The notes beneath the pieces are model-generated. The model had not been told where the DNA came from. It searched no databases and was given only the letters and a program-made list of their open reading frames with translations. 64,000 bases of DNA from assembly GCF_030908405.1 (NCBI RefSeq), contig NZ_CP133089.1:248001-312000 (forward strand), read 5' to 3'. This document shows positions 26,047-36,200 of the stretch, in pieces. This stretch comes from Aminobacterium sp. MB27-C1. Lineage in GTDB: Bacteria; Synergistota; Synergistia; Synergistales; Aminobacteriaceae. Position 1 is the stretch's first letter, and each line of letters opens with the position of its first letter. The position numbers were made by a program, and so were the translations under genes.

Positions 26047-27024
26047 TTCATGGAGAAAACAGGCAGTAAAGTGTTCGTTTCCTCTGTCGACAAGTTCCGG
26101 AATTTCTTGGGAACAGCGATCCATGGCGAATGGGCAACGTGTGTGGAAACGGCAGCCCGTGGGAGGGTTAGCCGGTGAAGGGATATCACCTTCCAACGGA
26201 ATTCGTGTTCCTCGCTGTTCAGGATCAGGAAGAGGAATAGAGGAAAGAAGAGCTTTAGTATAGGGATGCATAGAATTTTCAAAGATCTCTTCTTTTTCAC
26301 CTAACTCTACAATTGTTCCTAGATACATTATGGCTATTCTGTCGGAAATAAACTTTACGACAGAGAGGTCGTGGGTGATAAAAAGGTACGTGAGATCAAA
26401 TTCTTCCTTCAAATCTATAAGTTCGTTAAGAACCTGGCTCTGTATAGAGACGTCAAGGGCACTTACAGGTTCGTCACAAACAATAAACTCAGGTTTGAGA
26501 GCAAGAGCTCGTGCAATACCTATTCTCTGCCTCTGTCCGCCAGAAAACTCATGCGGATAACGGAATCGATGTTCTGGAAGAAGACCTGCCTTAACAATAA
26601 CGTCGGTCACATACTCATCTAGTTCCTTCTTGCCTTTGACAATACCGTAATATTTAACGGCTTCTCCTACTATTTCCTGCACTGTCATGCGAGGATTAAG
26701 GCTTCCATAAGGATCTTGAAAGATGATTTGTATGTTTTTTCGAATTTCTGCAGGATTTTCCTTCAAAGTTTCTCCCACATCTTTACCTTTAAAATACACA
26801 GAGCCTTCAGTAGGCGTAAGAAGGTGCATAAGTGTACGCCCAGTTGTAGATTTTCCACATCCAGACTCGCCTACAAGTCCTAGTGTTTCTCCTTTTTTTA
26901 TGGAAAAAGAGACGCCATCCACAGCTTTTACGTAGCCTACTGTTTTTTTAAAGACTCCCTTTTTTATGGGAAAGTATTTTTTAAGTCCTTCGACTCTAAG
27001 AAGGTCTGGGCTATTTTTATTCAT
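26041..27024 (-). CDS. dppF: Peptide/nickel ABC transporter ATPase (DppF/OppF type), second set
   Basis: This 327-residue ATPase has Walker A GESGCGKS, signature FSGGQRQR, Walker B FIVCDEPVSALD and the OppF-type end CRFHTRCPFAMDRC. AGGTG lies upstream of the ATG, which overlaps the preceding dppD-type gene by eight bases (ATGAATAA). It is the last gene of a second four-gene transporter set in order B-C-D-F. It differs clearly from the copy at 17471, so it is an older paralog and not a recent duplicate. Confidence 0.93.
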   Translation of the reverse strand: MNKNSPDLLRVEGLKKYFPIKKGVFKKTVGYVKAVDGVSFSIKKGETLGLVGESGCGKSTTGRTLMHLLTPTEGSVYFKGKDVGETLKENPAEIRKNIQIIFQDPYGSLNPRMTVQEIVGEAVKYYGIVKGKKELDEYVTDVIVKAGLLPEHRFRYPHEFSGGQRQRIGIARALALKPEFIVCDEPVSALDVSIQSQVLNELIDLKEEFDLTYLFITHDLSVVKFISDRIAIMYLGTIVELGEKEEIFENSMHPYTKALLSSIPLPDPEQRGTRIPLEGDIPSPANPPTGCRFHTRCPFAMDRCSQEIPELVDRGNEHFTACFLHEK

Positions 27025-28012
27025 TTTCTACACCTACCTTCTCAGAGTGGTTTTCGTAGAGCCAGCATCGAACAGCCCTATTATCTGAAAGATTATAAAG
27101 AGGTGGCTCTTCCTTAGTGCATCTTTCAAAGCATTGAGAACAACGGTTATGAAATTTACATCCAGATGGAAAGTTTAATGGGCTTGGCACGACTCCAGGA
27201 ATAACGTCAAGACGCGTAGACTTCGTGTGAAGTTTAGGAATAGAGTTCAAAAGTCCTTGCGTATACGGATGTCTGGGATCTTTGAAAAGCGGAACAACTG
27301 GAGCTCTCTCCACAACTTTCCCTGCGTACATTACCACTACTTTTTGAGCCATCTGAGCAATAACGCCAAGATCATGGGTAATGAAAATAATGGCGGAATT
27401 CATTTTATGCTTGAGTTCGTTCATAAGATCAAGGATCTGTGCTTGAACTGTAACGTCAAGGGCCGTAGTCGGTTCATCTGCGATGAGAAGAGCAGGGTTG
27501 CACGCCAATGCCATTGCAATCATGGCTCTTTGTCTCATACCGCCAGAAAGTTGGTGAGGGTATTCCAGCATCCTTTGACGAGCAGAGGGAATGCTTACAA
27601 GTTCCAACAGTTCCACTGCTTTTTCAAAAGCAGCCTTATTATCCATTTTCTGGTGAAGTCGAAGTGGTTCCATAATTTGTTCTCCTATCGTAAAGACAGG
27701 ATTAAGGCTTGTCATAGGTTCCTGGAAAATCATGGAGATATCATTCCCACGAACTTTTCTCATTTGTTCCTCTGAGTATTTAGTAAGGTCTTTTCCATCA
27801 AAGAGGATTGTTCCTCCAGCTATACGTCCAGCAGGACGAGGTAAAAGCCCCATAATAGAGAGAGATGTGACCGATTTACCGCATCCGGATTCTCCTACGA
27901 TACCCAATGTTTCTCCTGGTTCAACGGAGAAAGAGACACCATCAACGGCTTTGACTGTCCCTGCATCTGTATCAAAGTATGTTTTTAAGTTTTTGACTGT
28001 TAGCAGTGTCAT
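27017..28012 (-). CDS. dppD: Peptide/nickel ABC transporter ATPase (DppD/OppD type), second set
   Basis: This 331-residue ATPase has Walker A GESGCGKS, signature LSGGMRQR, Walker B LLIADEPTTALD and the C-terminal CKFHNRCSQCFERC cysteine cluster. AGGGG precedes the ATG. It is coupled to the next ATPase gene by overlap and follows the dppC-type gene after nine bases. It energises import of the ligand taken up through the adjacent DppB and DppC channel. Confidence 0.93.
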   Translation of the reverse strand: MTLLTVKNLKTYFDTDAGTVKAVDGVSFSVEPGETLGIVGESGCGKSVTSLSIMGLLPRPAGRIAGGTILFDGKDLTKYSEEQMRKVRGNDISMIFQEPMTSLNPVFTIGEQIMEPLRLHQKMDNKAAFEKAVELLELVSIPSARQRMLEYPHQLSGGMRQRAMIAMALACNPALLIADEPTTALDVTVQAQILDLMNELKHKMNSAIIFITHDLGVIAQMAQKVVVMYAGKVVERAPVVPLFKDPRHPYTQGLLNSIPKLHTKSTRLDVIPGVVPSPLNFPSGCKFHNRCSQCFERCTKEEPPLYNLSDNRAVRCWLYENHSEKVGVENE

Positions 28013-28021
28013 GTTTTTCCC

Positions 28022-28915
28022 CTACCTTTTTAAACGAACATCAAGGGCGTCACGAAGGCCATCACCTACAAAGTTGAAAGCGAGAACGGTGTACATGATC
28101 GCTAAGCCAGGGAATATAGCCCACCACCATTGTCCTGTAGTCAGATAACGCTGGCCTTCAGATATCATGAGTCCCCAACTGGGTGTAGGCGGTTGAGCAC
28201 CAAAACCAAGAAAAGCAAGCCCTGCTTCTGTTGTAATAACTCCACCCATGCCTAAGGTTGCCTGAACGATTATTGGTGCAATAGCGTTAGGCAAAATATG
28301 CCTGAATATTATTCTTGACGTTGGCAAGCCGAGAGCTTTTGTTGCTTCCACATATTCTCTTTCTCGAAGTGAGATAAACTGTGCTCTGGCAACACGGGCA
28401 ATAGGTACCCATGTCACAATACCAATAGATATGAAAATGACGATCATTCCTGGATTTTTAAAGACAGCAACGACGGCCAGAACGAAGAGAAAGAATGGAA
28501 AGGCGAATACTACGTTGATGACCCACGAAATAATATCGTCAACATAGCCACCGAAATACCCAGCCAATGCTCCGAGGGTTACGCCTACAACGAGAGACAC
28601 GATGGTTGCAAAAATACCGATCTGGAGAGATATTCTGGCCCCATAAATAATTCGACTGAAAATATCTCGTCCGTAGAGGTCTGTTCCCATCCAGTGCTCT
28701 GCAGATGGCGCTGCAAGTTTCGCTTTAACTCCTTCTGTCCAAATAAGCTGTTTGGTCGGGTCGTGAGGAGCTATAAATGGTGCAAATATAGCTATACTGA
28801 GCAAAGCTATAACCATAAATAACCCTATCATTGCTAATTTGTTGCGGCGAAAACGAATCCATGCCTCATACCAGAGGTTTCCTGTCGTAGCTTTCCTTTT
28901 TTGTTTTTCTGCCAT
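28022..28915 (-). CDS. dppC: Peptide/nickel ABC transporter permease (DppC type), second set
   Basis: The start is ATG 28915 (MAEKQKRK) after an AGGAG box; the frame continues upstream into dppB but without support. About 297 residues carry the DppC layout: cytoplasmic N-terminus, HWMGTDLYGRDIFSRIIYGAR, the EAA loop ATKALGLPTSRIIFRHILPNAI and the end VGDGLRDALDVR. It pairs with the DppB-type permease immediately upstream. Confidence 0.93.
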   Translation of the reverse strand: MAEKQKRKATTGNLWYEAWIRFRRNKLAMIGLFMVIALLSIAIFAPFIAPHDPTKQLIWTEGVKAKLAAPSAEHWMGTDLYGRDIFSRIIYGARISLQIGIFATIVSLVVGVTLGALAGYFGGYVDDIISWVINVVFAFPFFLFVLAVVAVFKNPGMIVIFISIGIVTWVPIARVARAQFISLREREYVEATKALGLPTSRIIFRHILPNAIAPIIVQATLGMGGVITTEAGLAFLGFGAQPPTPSWGLMISEGQRYLTTGQWWWAIFPGLAIMYTVLAFNFVGDGLRDALDVRLKR

Positions 28916-28934
28916 AATTTTTTCTCCTGTACGT

Positions 28935-29861
28935 CTAGTCGTAACGAATTCGTGGATCGAAGAAGCCGTAAGATATATCAACGATAAGATTGGCTACAAG
29001 AAAGATGATGGCCATGAAAATAACTGTTCCACGAATCATAGGGAAATCTCGAGCTATCAGTGCATCTACAGAAAGTCGGCCAATACCTGGCCATGCGAAG
29101 ATGGTTTCTGTTAGAACGGCACCAGAAAGAAGAGACGCTATTTGAGTTCCTATAATGGTGATGATAGGAATCATGGCATTTTTCAAAGCATGTTTCATGA
29201 TAATTATGTTTTGTGCCAAACCTTTGGCGCGGGCGGTACGGATGTAGTCTTGATTAAGAACTTCAAGCATGCAGGAACGAGTAAGACGGGCTGTTAATGC
29301 GGCAGGTCGAACACCTAATGTAATCATGGGAAGTATCAGATATTTGATAGATCCGTCTCCAAATCCTGCACCTGGAATCCAACCAAGGGTGTACGCAAAA
29401 ATAAAAAGCAGAAGAAGCCCTATCCAGAAAACTGGGGCGCTTACCCCTGCTATGGCTATAAACATAGCCGAGTAATCAAAAACGGAATATTGTTTAACTG
29501 CCGAAATAATACCAGCCAATATACCGATAGTGGTTCCCAGAAACAAAGCACCAGCTGCAAGCTTGGCCGTAGCTCCAAAGCGGGTGATAATGGCGTCTAA
29601 AACTTTTTCATTTGTTCGGTAGGATGTTCCAAGGTCCCCTTTACATACTTGGGTAATAAAGCGGACGTACTGAACGTGAAGCGGAAGATCAAGGCCTAAA
29701 TCCGCTCGAATTTTTGCGAGAGTTTCCGGGTCGCCACGTTGCCCCATCATAATCATGGCAGGGTCTCCAGGCACAACATTAATAAGAAGAAACACGACTG
29801 TTATAACGCCCCACACAACAGGGATTGTGTAAAGAATTTTCCTCGTGATGTACGAAAACAC
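28935..29861 (-). CDS. dppB: Peptide/nickel ABC transporter permease (DppB type), second set
   Basis: This is the first gene of the second transporter set. It starts at GTG 29861 with GGGAGG six bases upstream and encodes 308 residues. It has the DppB N-terminal helix, the coupling loop TARAKGLAQNIIIMKHALKNAMIP and the C-terminal FFDPRIRYD. No binding-protein gene adjoins this set; the ligand may be delivered by one of the two binding proteins upstream or by one outside the window. An upstream inverted repeat at 29950-29987 may be regulatory. Confidence 0.93.
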   Translation of the reverse strand: MFSYITRKILYTIPVVWGVITVVFLLINVVPGDPAMIMMGQRGDPETLAKIRADLGLDLPLHVQYVRFITQVCKGDLGTSYRTNEKVLDAIITRFGATAKLAAGALFLGTTIGILAGIISAVKQYSVFDYSAMFIAIAGVSAPVFWIGLLLLFIFAYTLGWIPGAGFGDGSIKYLILPMITLGVRPAALTARLTRSCMLEVLNQDYIRTARAKGLAQNIIIMKHALKNAMIPIITIIGTQIASLLSGAVLTETIFAWPGIGRLSVDALIARDFPMIRGTVIFMAIIFLVANLIVDISYGFFDPRIRYD

Positions 29862-29949
29862 GATGATCCTCCCTTTCCGTTGTCAAATATGTTTGGATGA
29901 ATAGTATGTAAAAGCTAGGTCAAGTACACACCCCCTATGTATGTTGATA

Positions 29950-29987
29950 CATCATAAAATGATACTCGATTAAGTGATTTTATGATG
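29950..29987. repeat. 11-bp inverted repeat upstream of the second dpp set
   Basis: CATCATAAAAT (29950-29960) and ATTTTATGATG (29977-29987) are perfect inverted copies with a 16-base centre. The site lies about 90 bases upstream of the dppB-type start and 40 bases from the gyrB terminator. It could be an operator or a leader hairpin. There is no T run, so it is not an ordinary terminator. Confidence 0.6.
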
Positions 29988-30030
29988 AATTGAATCTTTT
30001 TAATCTTATACAGAGCGCACAAAATAAAGC

Positions 30031-30065
30031 AAATAAGAGTCTCTTTTTTAAAGAGACTCTTATTT
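30031..30065. terminator. Terminator after gyrB
   Basis: AAATAAGAGTCTCTTT (30031-30046) and its reverse complement (30050-30065) form a perfect 16-base stem with a three-base loop. AT-rich flanks allow it to work on the minus strand, 24 bases past the gyrB stop. Confidence 0.88.
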
Positions 30066-30088
30066 GACGTTGTCTCTATTTTTTACAA

Positions 30089-31993
30089 TTATATATCAAG
30101 GTTCCGTACTTCGTGAGCATGGGCAGTGATGAAATCTCGTCGTGGTTCAACTTTATCGCCCATCAGAATGCTGAAGTATTCGTCTGCGACCATGGCATCT
30201 TCTATTTCTATTCGTTTTAGAAGCCGGTTTTGCGGATCCATTGTTGTTTCCCACAACTGATCTGGATTCATTTCTCCCAAACCTTTGTATCGCTGCACTG
30301 ATGCTTTCTTGGAGTCAGCCATAGAATCCATGATTTGGCGCAGCTCTTTATCACTAAAGCAGTAAGAAATATTCTTTCCTCGCTGAACCCGGTAGAGGGG
30401 CGGTTGGGCCAGGTAGAGGTGTCCTTTTTCAACAAGATCGTGCATATAGCGATAGAAGAAAGTGAGCAAGAGCGTACTGATGTGAGCACCATCAACGTCA
30501 GCATCTGTCATGATGATGATTTTATCGTAACGAAGCTTGCTGTAATCAAAATCTTCTCCTATGCCACATCCAAGTGCCTGAATGATAGTTCGTATTTCAT
30601 TGTTACTTAAAACTTTATCGAGGCGTGCCTTCTCCACATTAAGAATTTTCCCTCGTAAAGGGAGAATGGCTTGAAAACTTCGGTCTCGTCCCTGTTTTGC
30701 ACTTCCACCAGCAGATTCTCCCTCAACAATATAGACTTCACTAATATGAGGATCTTTGCTGGAACAGTCGGCCAATTTCCCAGGAAGGTTCATTCCTGTC
30801 ATAGCCGTCTTGCGTACAAGTTCTCTGGCTTTTTTAGCAGCAGCTCGAGCTTGTCGAGCACGAAGAGCTTTTTCTACAACAGGTTTGAGCACATCTTGAT
30901 GTTCGTCAAGGTATGTAATAAGACCGTCATATACAACGGAATCAGTAATACCTTTAATTTCACTGTTCCCCAGCTTTGTTTTTGTTTGTCCTTCAAATTG
31001 CGGGTTGGGGAGCTTGACAGAAAGAACGCAGGTAAGACCTTCCTTAAGGTCTTCACCAGAAAGGTTCTCATCTTTGTCTCTAAGAAGTTTCGCTCGTCTG
31101 GCAACTTCATTTATAGCTCGGGTCAAAGCTGTTCTGAAACCGGATACGTGGGTACCTCCCTCGACCGTATGAATCATATTGGCGAAGGCATAGATACGCT
31201 CAAGGTAGCCGTCATTATATTGGATTCCAAGTTCCACAGATGCCCCATCTTTTTCTCCCGAAATAACGATGGGATCGGCAAAAAGAGGAGTTTTCCCCTT
31301 ATTGAGGTACTCTATGAACGTTTTAATACCACCTTCGTAATGGAATTCAATGATCTTTGATACCCGTCGATCTTCAAGTGAGATCATGAGTCCCGGATTT
31401 AAGAAAGCCATTTCCCGAAGGCGACCAGTTAATATATCCGTTGAAAATTTAACTTCTTCGAATATTGTAGCGTCGGGCATAAAACGAACAAAGGTTCCAT
31501 TTTGATCTGTTGGAACGCCATCTGAGAGGTCAGTTACTGGTGTCCCCTTCTCAAAACGTTGGGTTCTAGCCAGTCCATTGCGATGGATAGTTATTTCCAG
31601 CCATTCAGAAAGGGCGTTAACGACTGAAATACCTACGCCATGCAATCCTCCTGACACTTTATAGGCCTGATTGTCAAATTTACCTCCGGCATGAAGAACT
31701 GTAAGTACAACTTCTGATGCAGGTCTGCCATTTGACGGGTGAGGTTCTGTTGGAATGCCTCGGCCGTTATCTTCTATAGAGACACTCTCATCCTCATAAA
31801 TTACAACACTTATCTTGCTGCAGTAGCCAGCTATGGCTTCATCAATTGAATTGTCTACGACCTCGTACACGAGATGGTGAAGGCCTCTGGCCCCTGTGTC
31901 CCCGATGTACATGCCTGGACGTTTACGAACGGCTTGTAAGCCTTCAAGTACTTGTATATCTTTGGCCGTGTACTGTTTGGCCGGTGCTGTCAT
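30089..31993 (-). CDS. gyrB: DNA gyrase subunit B
   Basis: GyrB is the ATPase and TOPRIM subunit of gyrase, which introduces negative supercoils. The 634-residue protein has [16 protein letters not shown] (about 19), DNSIDEA (about 47), a GGLHGVG ATP-lid block (about 116), the [14 protein letters not shown] (about 421) and MTDADVDG (about 496). The end carries [19 protein letters not shown]. Length is typical of the short, non-proteobacterial GyrB. Its ATG overlaps the remB-like stop by four bases (ATGA), with the ribosome-binding site inside that gene. gyrA, recF and dnaA are not in the window. Confidence 0.97.
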   Translation of the reverse strand: MTAPAKQYTAKDIQVLEGLQAVRKRPGMYIGDTGARGLHHLVYEVVDNSIDEAIAGYCSKISVVIYEDESVSIEDNGRGIPTEPHPSNGRPASEVVLTVLHAGGKFDNQAYKVSGGLHGVGISVVNALSEWLEITIHRNGLARTQRFEKGTPVTDLSDGVPTDQNGTFVRFMPDATIFEEVKFSTDILTGRLREMAFLNPGLMISLEDRRVSKIIEFHYEGGIKTFIEYLNKGKTPLFADPIVISGEKDGASVELGIQYNDGYLERIYAFANMIHTVEGGTHVSGFRTALTRAINEVARRAKLLRDKDENLSGEDLKEGLTCVLSVKLPNPQFEGQTKTKLGNSEIKGITDSVVYDGLITYLDEHQDVLKPVVEKALRARQARAAAKKARELVRKTAMTGMNLPGKLADCSSKDPHISEVYIVEGESAGGSAKQGRDRSFQAILPLRGKILNVEKARLDKVLSNNEIRTIIQALGCGIGEDFDYSKLRYDKIIIMTDADVDGAHISTLLLTFFYRYMHDLVEKGHLYLAQPPLYRVQRGKNISYCFSDKELRQIMDSMADSKKASVQRYKGLGEMNPDQLWETTMDPQNRLLKRIEIEDAMVADEYFSILMGDKVEPRRDFITAHAHEVRNLDI

Positions 31994-32211
31994 ACGGAAT
32001 CTCCTCCTTGGTGCTTTTGCTTAAAATCCAAAGCATTACGTCTTGATTCTTTTACGAAAGCGCGGTATCTTCTAGATAGGGTCTCTGGTTTAAACCCAGT
32101 TGCAACTACAGACCCATCTTTCGTATAAAGAGCCGTTTCGTCCCCGTGGCGAACGATGGCAATGATCTTACCTGCTGAAATGATTCCCTGACCTTCGAGG
32201 GGAATGAACAC
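31990..32211 (-). CDS. remB: RemB/YaaB-like small protein (DUF370-related)
   Basis: The 73-residue protein starts [20 protein letters not shown], matching the pattern of the short DUF370-type proteins RemA/RemB. In Bacillus subtilis remB (yaaB) lies directly upstream of gyrB, and here it also precedes gyrB, with a four-base overlap. That conserved position supports the assignment more than the short sequence does. RemA-like proteins bind DNA as regulators of matrix genes in Bacillus; the role here is unknown. The start is GTG 32211 with an AAAGGGTG box. An extended -10 promoter lies at 32252-32260. Confidence 0.7.
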   Translation of the reverse strand: MFIPLEGQGIISAGKIIAIVRHGDETALYTKDGSVVATGFKPETLSRRYRAFVKESRRNALDFKQKHQGGDSV

Positions 32212-32251
32212 GGCTTCACACCCTTTCTTTTTCTAGTGTTGCAACCTAATT

Positions 32252-32260
32252 ATTATACCA
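32252..32260 (-). promoter_or_regulatory. Extended -10 promoter for remB-gyrB
   Basis: On the minus strand the sequence reads TGGTATAAT, a perfect extended -10 element (TGnTATAAT), about 40 bases upstream of the remB-like GTG. No strong -35 is needed for such promoters. Confidence 0.55.
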
Positions 32261-32347
32261 AATATGGTTGTCTCTTGCTTTTCTTGAGCTGCTGCGCTAG
32301 AGTAACAATTCATTTTTTGGAATATATTTTTAAGGAGGATATGTGGA

Positions 32348-33247
32348 TTGAAAGGCGTTTCTCGTTTGGCTATAAAAAAATCTCTCATTCGTTTATTTTT
32401 GGCTATAAAGGGAGAGTGGCAGGCTTTTACTGCCGTAACAGTTGGAAATATATTAATGGCTCTTGGTTTTGTTATTTTTGTTTTGCCCAATCGTTTTCCT
32501 GATCTTGGAGTTTCAGGTATTGCTGTTCTTTCGAACTATGTATGGGGTATTTCTCCGGCGTGGGTTATCCTTATTGCCAATGCTGCATTAATGGCGTGGG
32601 GGTGGCGAGAACTTTCACCTCGTTTCGTTATTTGGACAGCGTATTCTGTTGTTCTTTTTTCTTTGTTATTGAAGGTTTTTGAGGTCATTCCTCTTCTAGA
32701 TCTTGAAGATAAATTTATGGCGGCCGTCCTTTCAGGTGTTATAAAGGGTTTTGGAGCAGGATTGATTTTTAGGGCGGGTTCCTCTACTGGGGGGATGGAT
32801 ATTCCCGGAATGGCTCTTCGTAAACGATATGGAATAGAGATGGGGCAATTTTCCATTTATTATAATACAGTAATTCTGGCGTTATCTGCTTTTGTTGTTG
32901 GCATTCAGTCGTCAATTTACGGTGTTGTTGGTCTCTACATTTATGGCATTGTCTTAGATAATACAACTCGTTCTTTTGACCGGCGAAAACAGGTGTTTAT
33001 CATTACAAGTCAGCCCTATGACGTTTCATCTTTTATTACGAAAGACCTTCATAGGGGGGTAACCTTACTCCGCGGAGAAGGCGGCTTTTCGGGGCAGGAA
33101 CGAATAGTGTTACTGGCCCTTCTTGAACCACGTCAAATGGTGACTCTTAAACGCTTTCTGGGAGAAAAAGATCCCAATGCCTTTATGTCAATTAGCGATG
33201 CTTCAGAAGTTCTTGGTAAAGGTTTTAAGAGCTGGAAGGCCTTATAG
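32348..33247 (+). CDS. YitT family membrane protein with DUF2179 domain
   Basis: This is an integral membrane protein of unknown function, 299 residues. About five to six hydrophobic segments fill residues 25-210, with the family blocks ALGFVIFVLPNRFPDLGVSG and a GLIFRAGSSTGGMD motif. A soluble C-terminal DUF2179-type domain follows (about 220-295), with VTLLRGEGGFSGQER. The start is TTG 32348, nine bases after AAGGAGG; the nearby ATG at 32341 is in another frame. The gene diverges from remB-gyrB. Confidence 0.88.
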   Translation: MKGVSRLAIKKSLIRLFLAIKGEWQAFTAVTVGNILMALGFVIFVLPNRFPDLGVSGIAVLSNYVWGISPAWVILIANAALMAWGWRELSPRFVIWTAYSVVLFSLLLKVFEVIPLLDLEDKFMAAVLSGVIKGFGAGLIFRAGSSTGGMDIPGMALRKRYGIEMGQFSIYYNTVILALSAFVVGIQSSIYGVVGLYIYGIVLDNTTRSFDRRKQVFIITSQPYDVSSFITKDLHRGVTLLRGEGGFSGQERIVLLALLEPRQMVTLKRFLGEKDPNAFMSISDASEVLGKGFKSWKAL

Positions 33248-33249
33248 AA

Positions 33250-36200
33250 CTATTTCAACGGCCACGTACACTCTCGTTTAAAGGGACAGAGAGAACAGCG
33301 TCCTTCTATAGGCTTAAAGGGACCAGATATAGCGAGGTGTGCTGTCTTTCGAACTCTTTCTTCAAGGGCAGTCCAGTCTTTATTTGAAACGTGAACAGGC
33401 TCTTCTATTCCTTCTCGTAAGTGCCATAGGCCAAGAGAGATTTGGGATATATGAAGAGCCTTTTTCATTGCTAATGCGTAAAAAGCCAGCTGATCTTTGT
33501 ACAAGTTTTCAGGTACGTGAGCAAGGGTTGTTATTTTGTAATCGCGAATGAAAAGAGTGTCTTTTTCCCTCCAAAGTAAATCAATAGATCCTCCCATAGT
33601 TGGACCTTCTGGCAAAGAGACGCGGAAAGGGAACTCCTTGCGGATTGTTGTCCTGTTTTCCCGAATCTGTTTAACCAAAGAACTCTCTTGAAAGGAGAAA
33701 AGCCAAGAATATACATCTTCTCTCGTGTGAGTTCTTTTCCAGACTGGCCTAAGCTCTGATGGTAATGTTTCTGCAAACTCAAGCCAATTTTTTTGAGGAA
33801 AGAAGGAATCGAGTGGTACAGATATAAAATCCCATCGAGAGAGGAGAATGTGTACCAAACTCCCTACGTCTGTTCCTCCCTCTGTCGGGTCATCGCTTGG
33901 TTGTTCCCATACGAGTTCTTGCCCTTGCCTGTGTTTTAGTCGAAAGGCGTAAGGGCAGTATTGGAAAAGAGCAAATGATGTAGCGCTTATTTTAGATAAA
34001 AATTGAGGTTCCGGTTGTGGAAGAGGTACGAAAGACGCTATGTTTTCTGTTGTTTCTTTTTGTAGCTTCACATTAATGACAGAAGGTGGTTCGTCATTGC
34101 AAAGTGGCAATCCGGGCTTCCATGTCAGGAGCATATTAAGCCATGATTTCTCAGAAATAGAGTATCCATCTTTATTTTGAGGAAGGAGACTACATAAAAC
34201 CAGACTATCTCGTGCTCGTGTTGAGGCTACGTAAAAGAGACGTTGCCATTCTTCATATTCTTCTTGCTCATCCAACAGTTTAGAGAGAGACCATGCCAAG
34301 GGCGGATTGGAAGATTTTTCGTCAGGGAAATGCCTCAAGGCTACTCCCATTTGTTTGGAAGGCATGAGTCCCTTTTTTTCACCGTCACTGCTGCTTCTTT
34401 CCAAGCCCATAACGGCGAGAACGGGAAATTCCAATCCTTTAGCCCCATGAACGGTCATGACACGAATAACATCTTCATGTTCTCCTGATACTTCTGCTTC
34501 AGTTATTTTTTCTTGCTTTTCCACGGCATCACGAAGGTATCTTGCACAGCCTGGTAGACTTATTCCGATGGTTTCTTCAAATTCTCTGGCAATATCGATG
34601 GCTTTGCGTATATTGGCGGCTACACTTCGTCTCTTCCACGCAGGGAAACTAAGTAATGTTTCGTTTCCTCGGCCAAGGAAGGAGGCAAGTACCGATGATG
34701 GGCCAAGAAAATGAGCCATTAAACGCCATTCCTGAATCTGCTGAGCCAGATGAGGCCATTGTTGTTGAAAGGTCTTGTATCTGTATCCTTTTGTTGTTGT
34801 TTTGACAAGCTCTTGAACATCATCAAGGGATAGTGTCGAAAAGGGAGAAGAAAGAAAACTTATAAGATAGTTTTCGTTCTCGGGATCATCCAAAAGGTTA
34901 AGCAGTTCAATGATATCTTGTATTTCGCTTCGAGAGAAGTAACGGGTACTTCCTTCAAAATAAATGGGAATCTGAAATTCTTCGAAGAAAATCTTCTCGA
35001 GCAGAGGAAACCACGTAGTTCGAGAAGGGACAAGAATTGCCATATCTTCCCATTGCACAGGACGGAGACATTCTTGTTTTTTGTCCCAAATCGTGTGTTT
35101 ATCATTATGATAACGAGAGAAAAGACTAGCGAGACGTCTAATTTGTCGAAGGCGCATATCTCCGACTTTTTCTTTCTCTTTTCCTTCTTCAAGGTAGATA
35201 ACTAAAGGGTCGACGGTACATTGCTGACGAGTTTTATACGTGTCGAGATTTCTCGGAACGTCCAAAGGTTCAAAGGGCAATTGTAGGTTTTGCCCGAGTC
35301 CGTCTTTCCATATGGAAGCAAAAAGGTTGTTTACCTCAGAAACAAGGTTTTCCCTGCTTCTGAAACTTTTATTGAGAGCAATATATTCTCCTTCTCCGCT
35401 TTTGGCTTTTCTTATATACGAAGCAAAGAGAGAAAGATCAGCATGACGAAAGCGATAGATAGACTGCTTTACGTCACCTACAAGAAAAAGACGTTGATTA
35501 TATCGTCTAACAGCCTGAATGAGACGATCCTGAAGAGGGTTCGTATCTTGAAATTCGTCAACGAGAATTTCTTTAAAACGGCCAGCATATGATGGACTCT
35601 GTTCAAGGGCTTCTATTGCATAACTGATCATATCGTCGAAAGAAAGCCTGTTCTTTCTAATGCGGAATTCATTCCAAATTTGCCAGAATACAGCAGCGAT
35701 ACGAAGCATACATATGCGTGAAAGCTGTTCGTCAGAATCAAATCCTGAATGAAATGCACTAAGCCATGGTTCGTCTTTTTTTAGGCGATTTCTGTACGGA
35801 GAGACTGCTTCTCCAAGAGATTCGGCAATTTCATCTGAAAGTTTTCCGCGAGCCCCTTTCAGCGTATCTATGAGTGAAAGTACAAAAAGCGGCATATCAT
35901 GTAGAGAAGGTCTTTCACCCCATTGTTTCATTAAACTTTGAATGCGATTACTTAATTGACTTTTCCCTTTGAGTTCTTTGAGGTTATAAAAGATGCCGAT
36001 ATCAGGTTCCAGAAAACGAAGCCATTCTTTTTCCCATTTTTGATACAAGCTTGTCTGAGCTTGTTCTAGAGTGGACTGGTCTCTATCTGGAAGAACGTTG
36101 CTCCATTGCCAAATATCTTCTGGACCATATCCTTGGCTGGCAAAGAGGGCTAGGGATTGCCTAGCATGAGTTGTTACTGCTTCTGGCCCAAAGGCGTTAA

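Noticed and set aside
25941-26300. 119-codon minus-strand frame with a hydrophobic start
   Set aside because: It runs through the terminator region and overlaps the dppF-type gene in another frame on the same strand; no ribosome-binding site.
30089-32211. Replication origin near gyrB
   Set aside because: No dnaA, dnaN or recF, and no cluster of DnaA boxes was noticed in the adjacent gaps.
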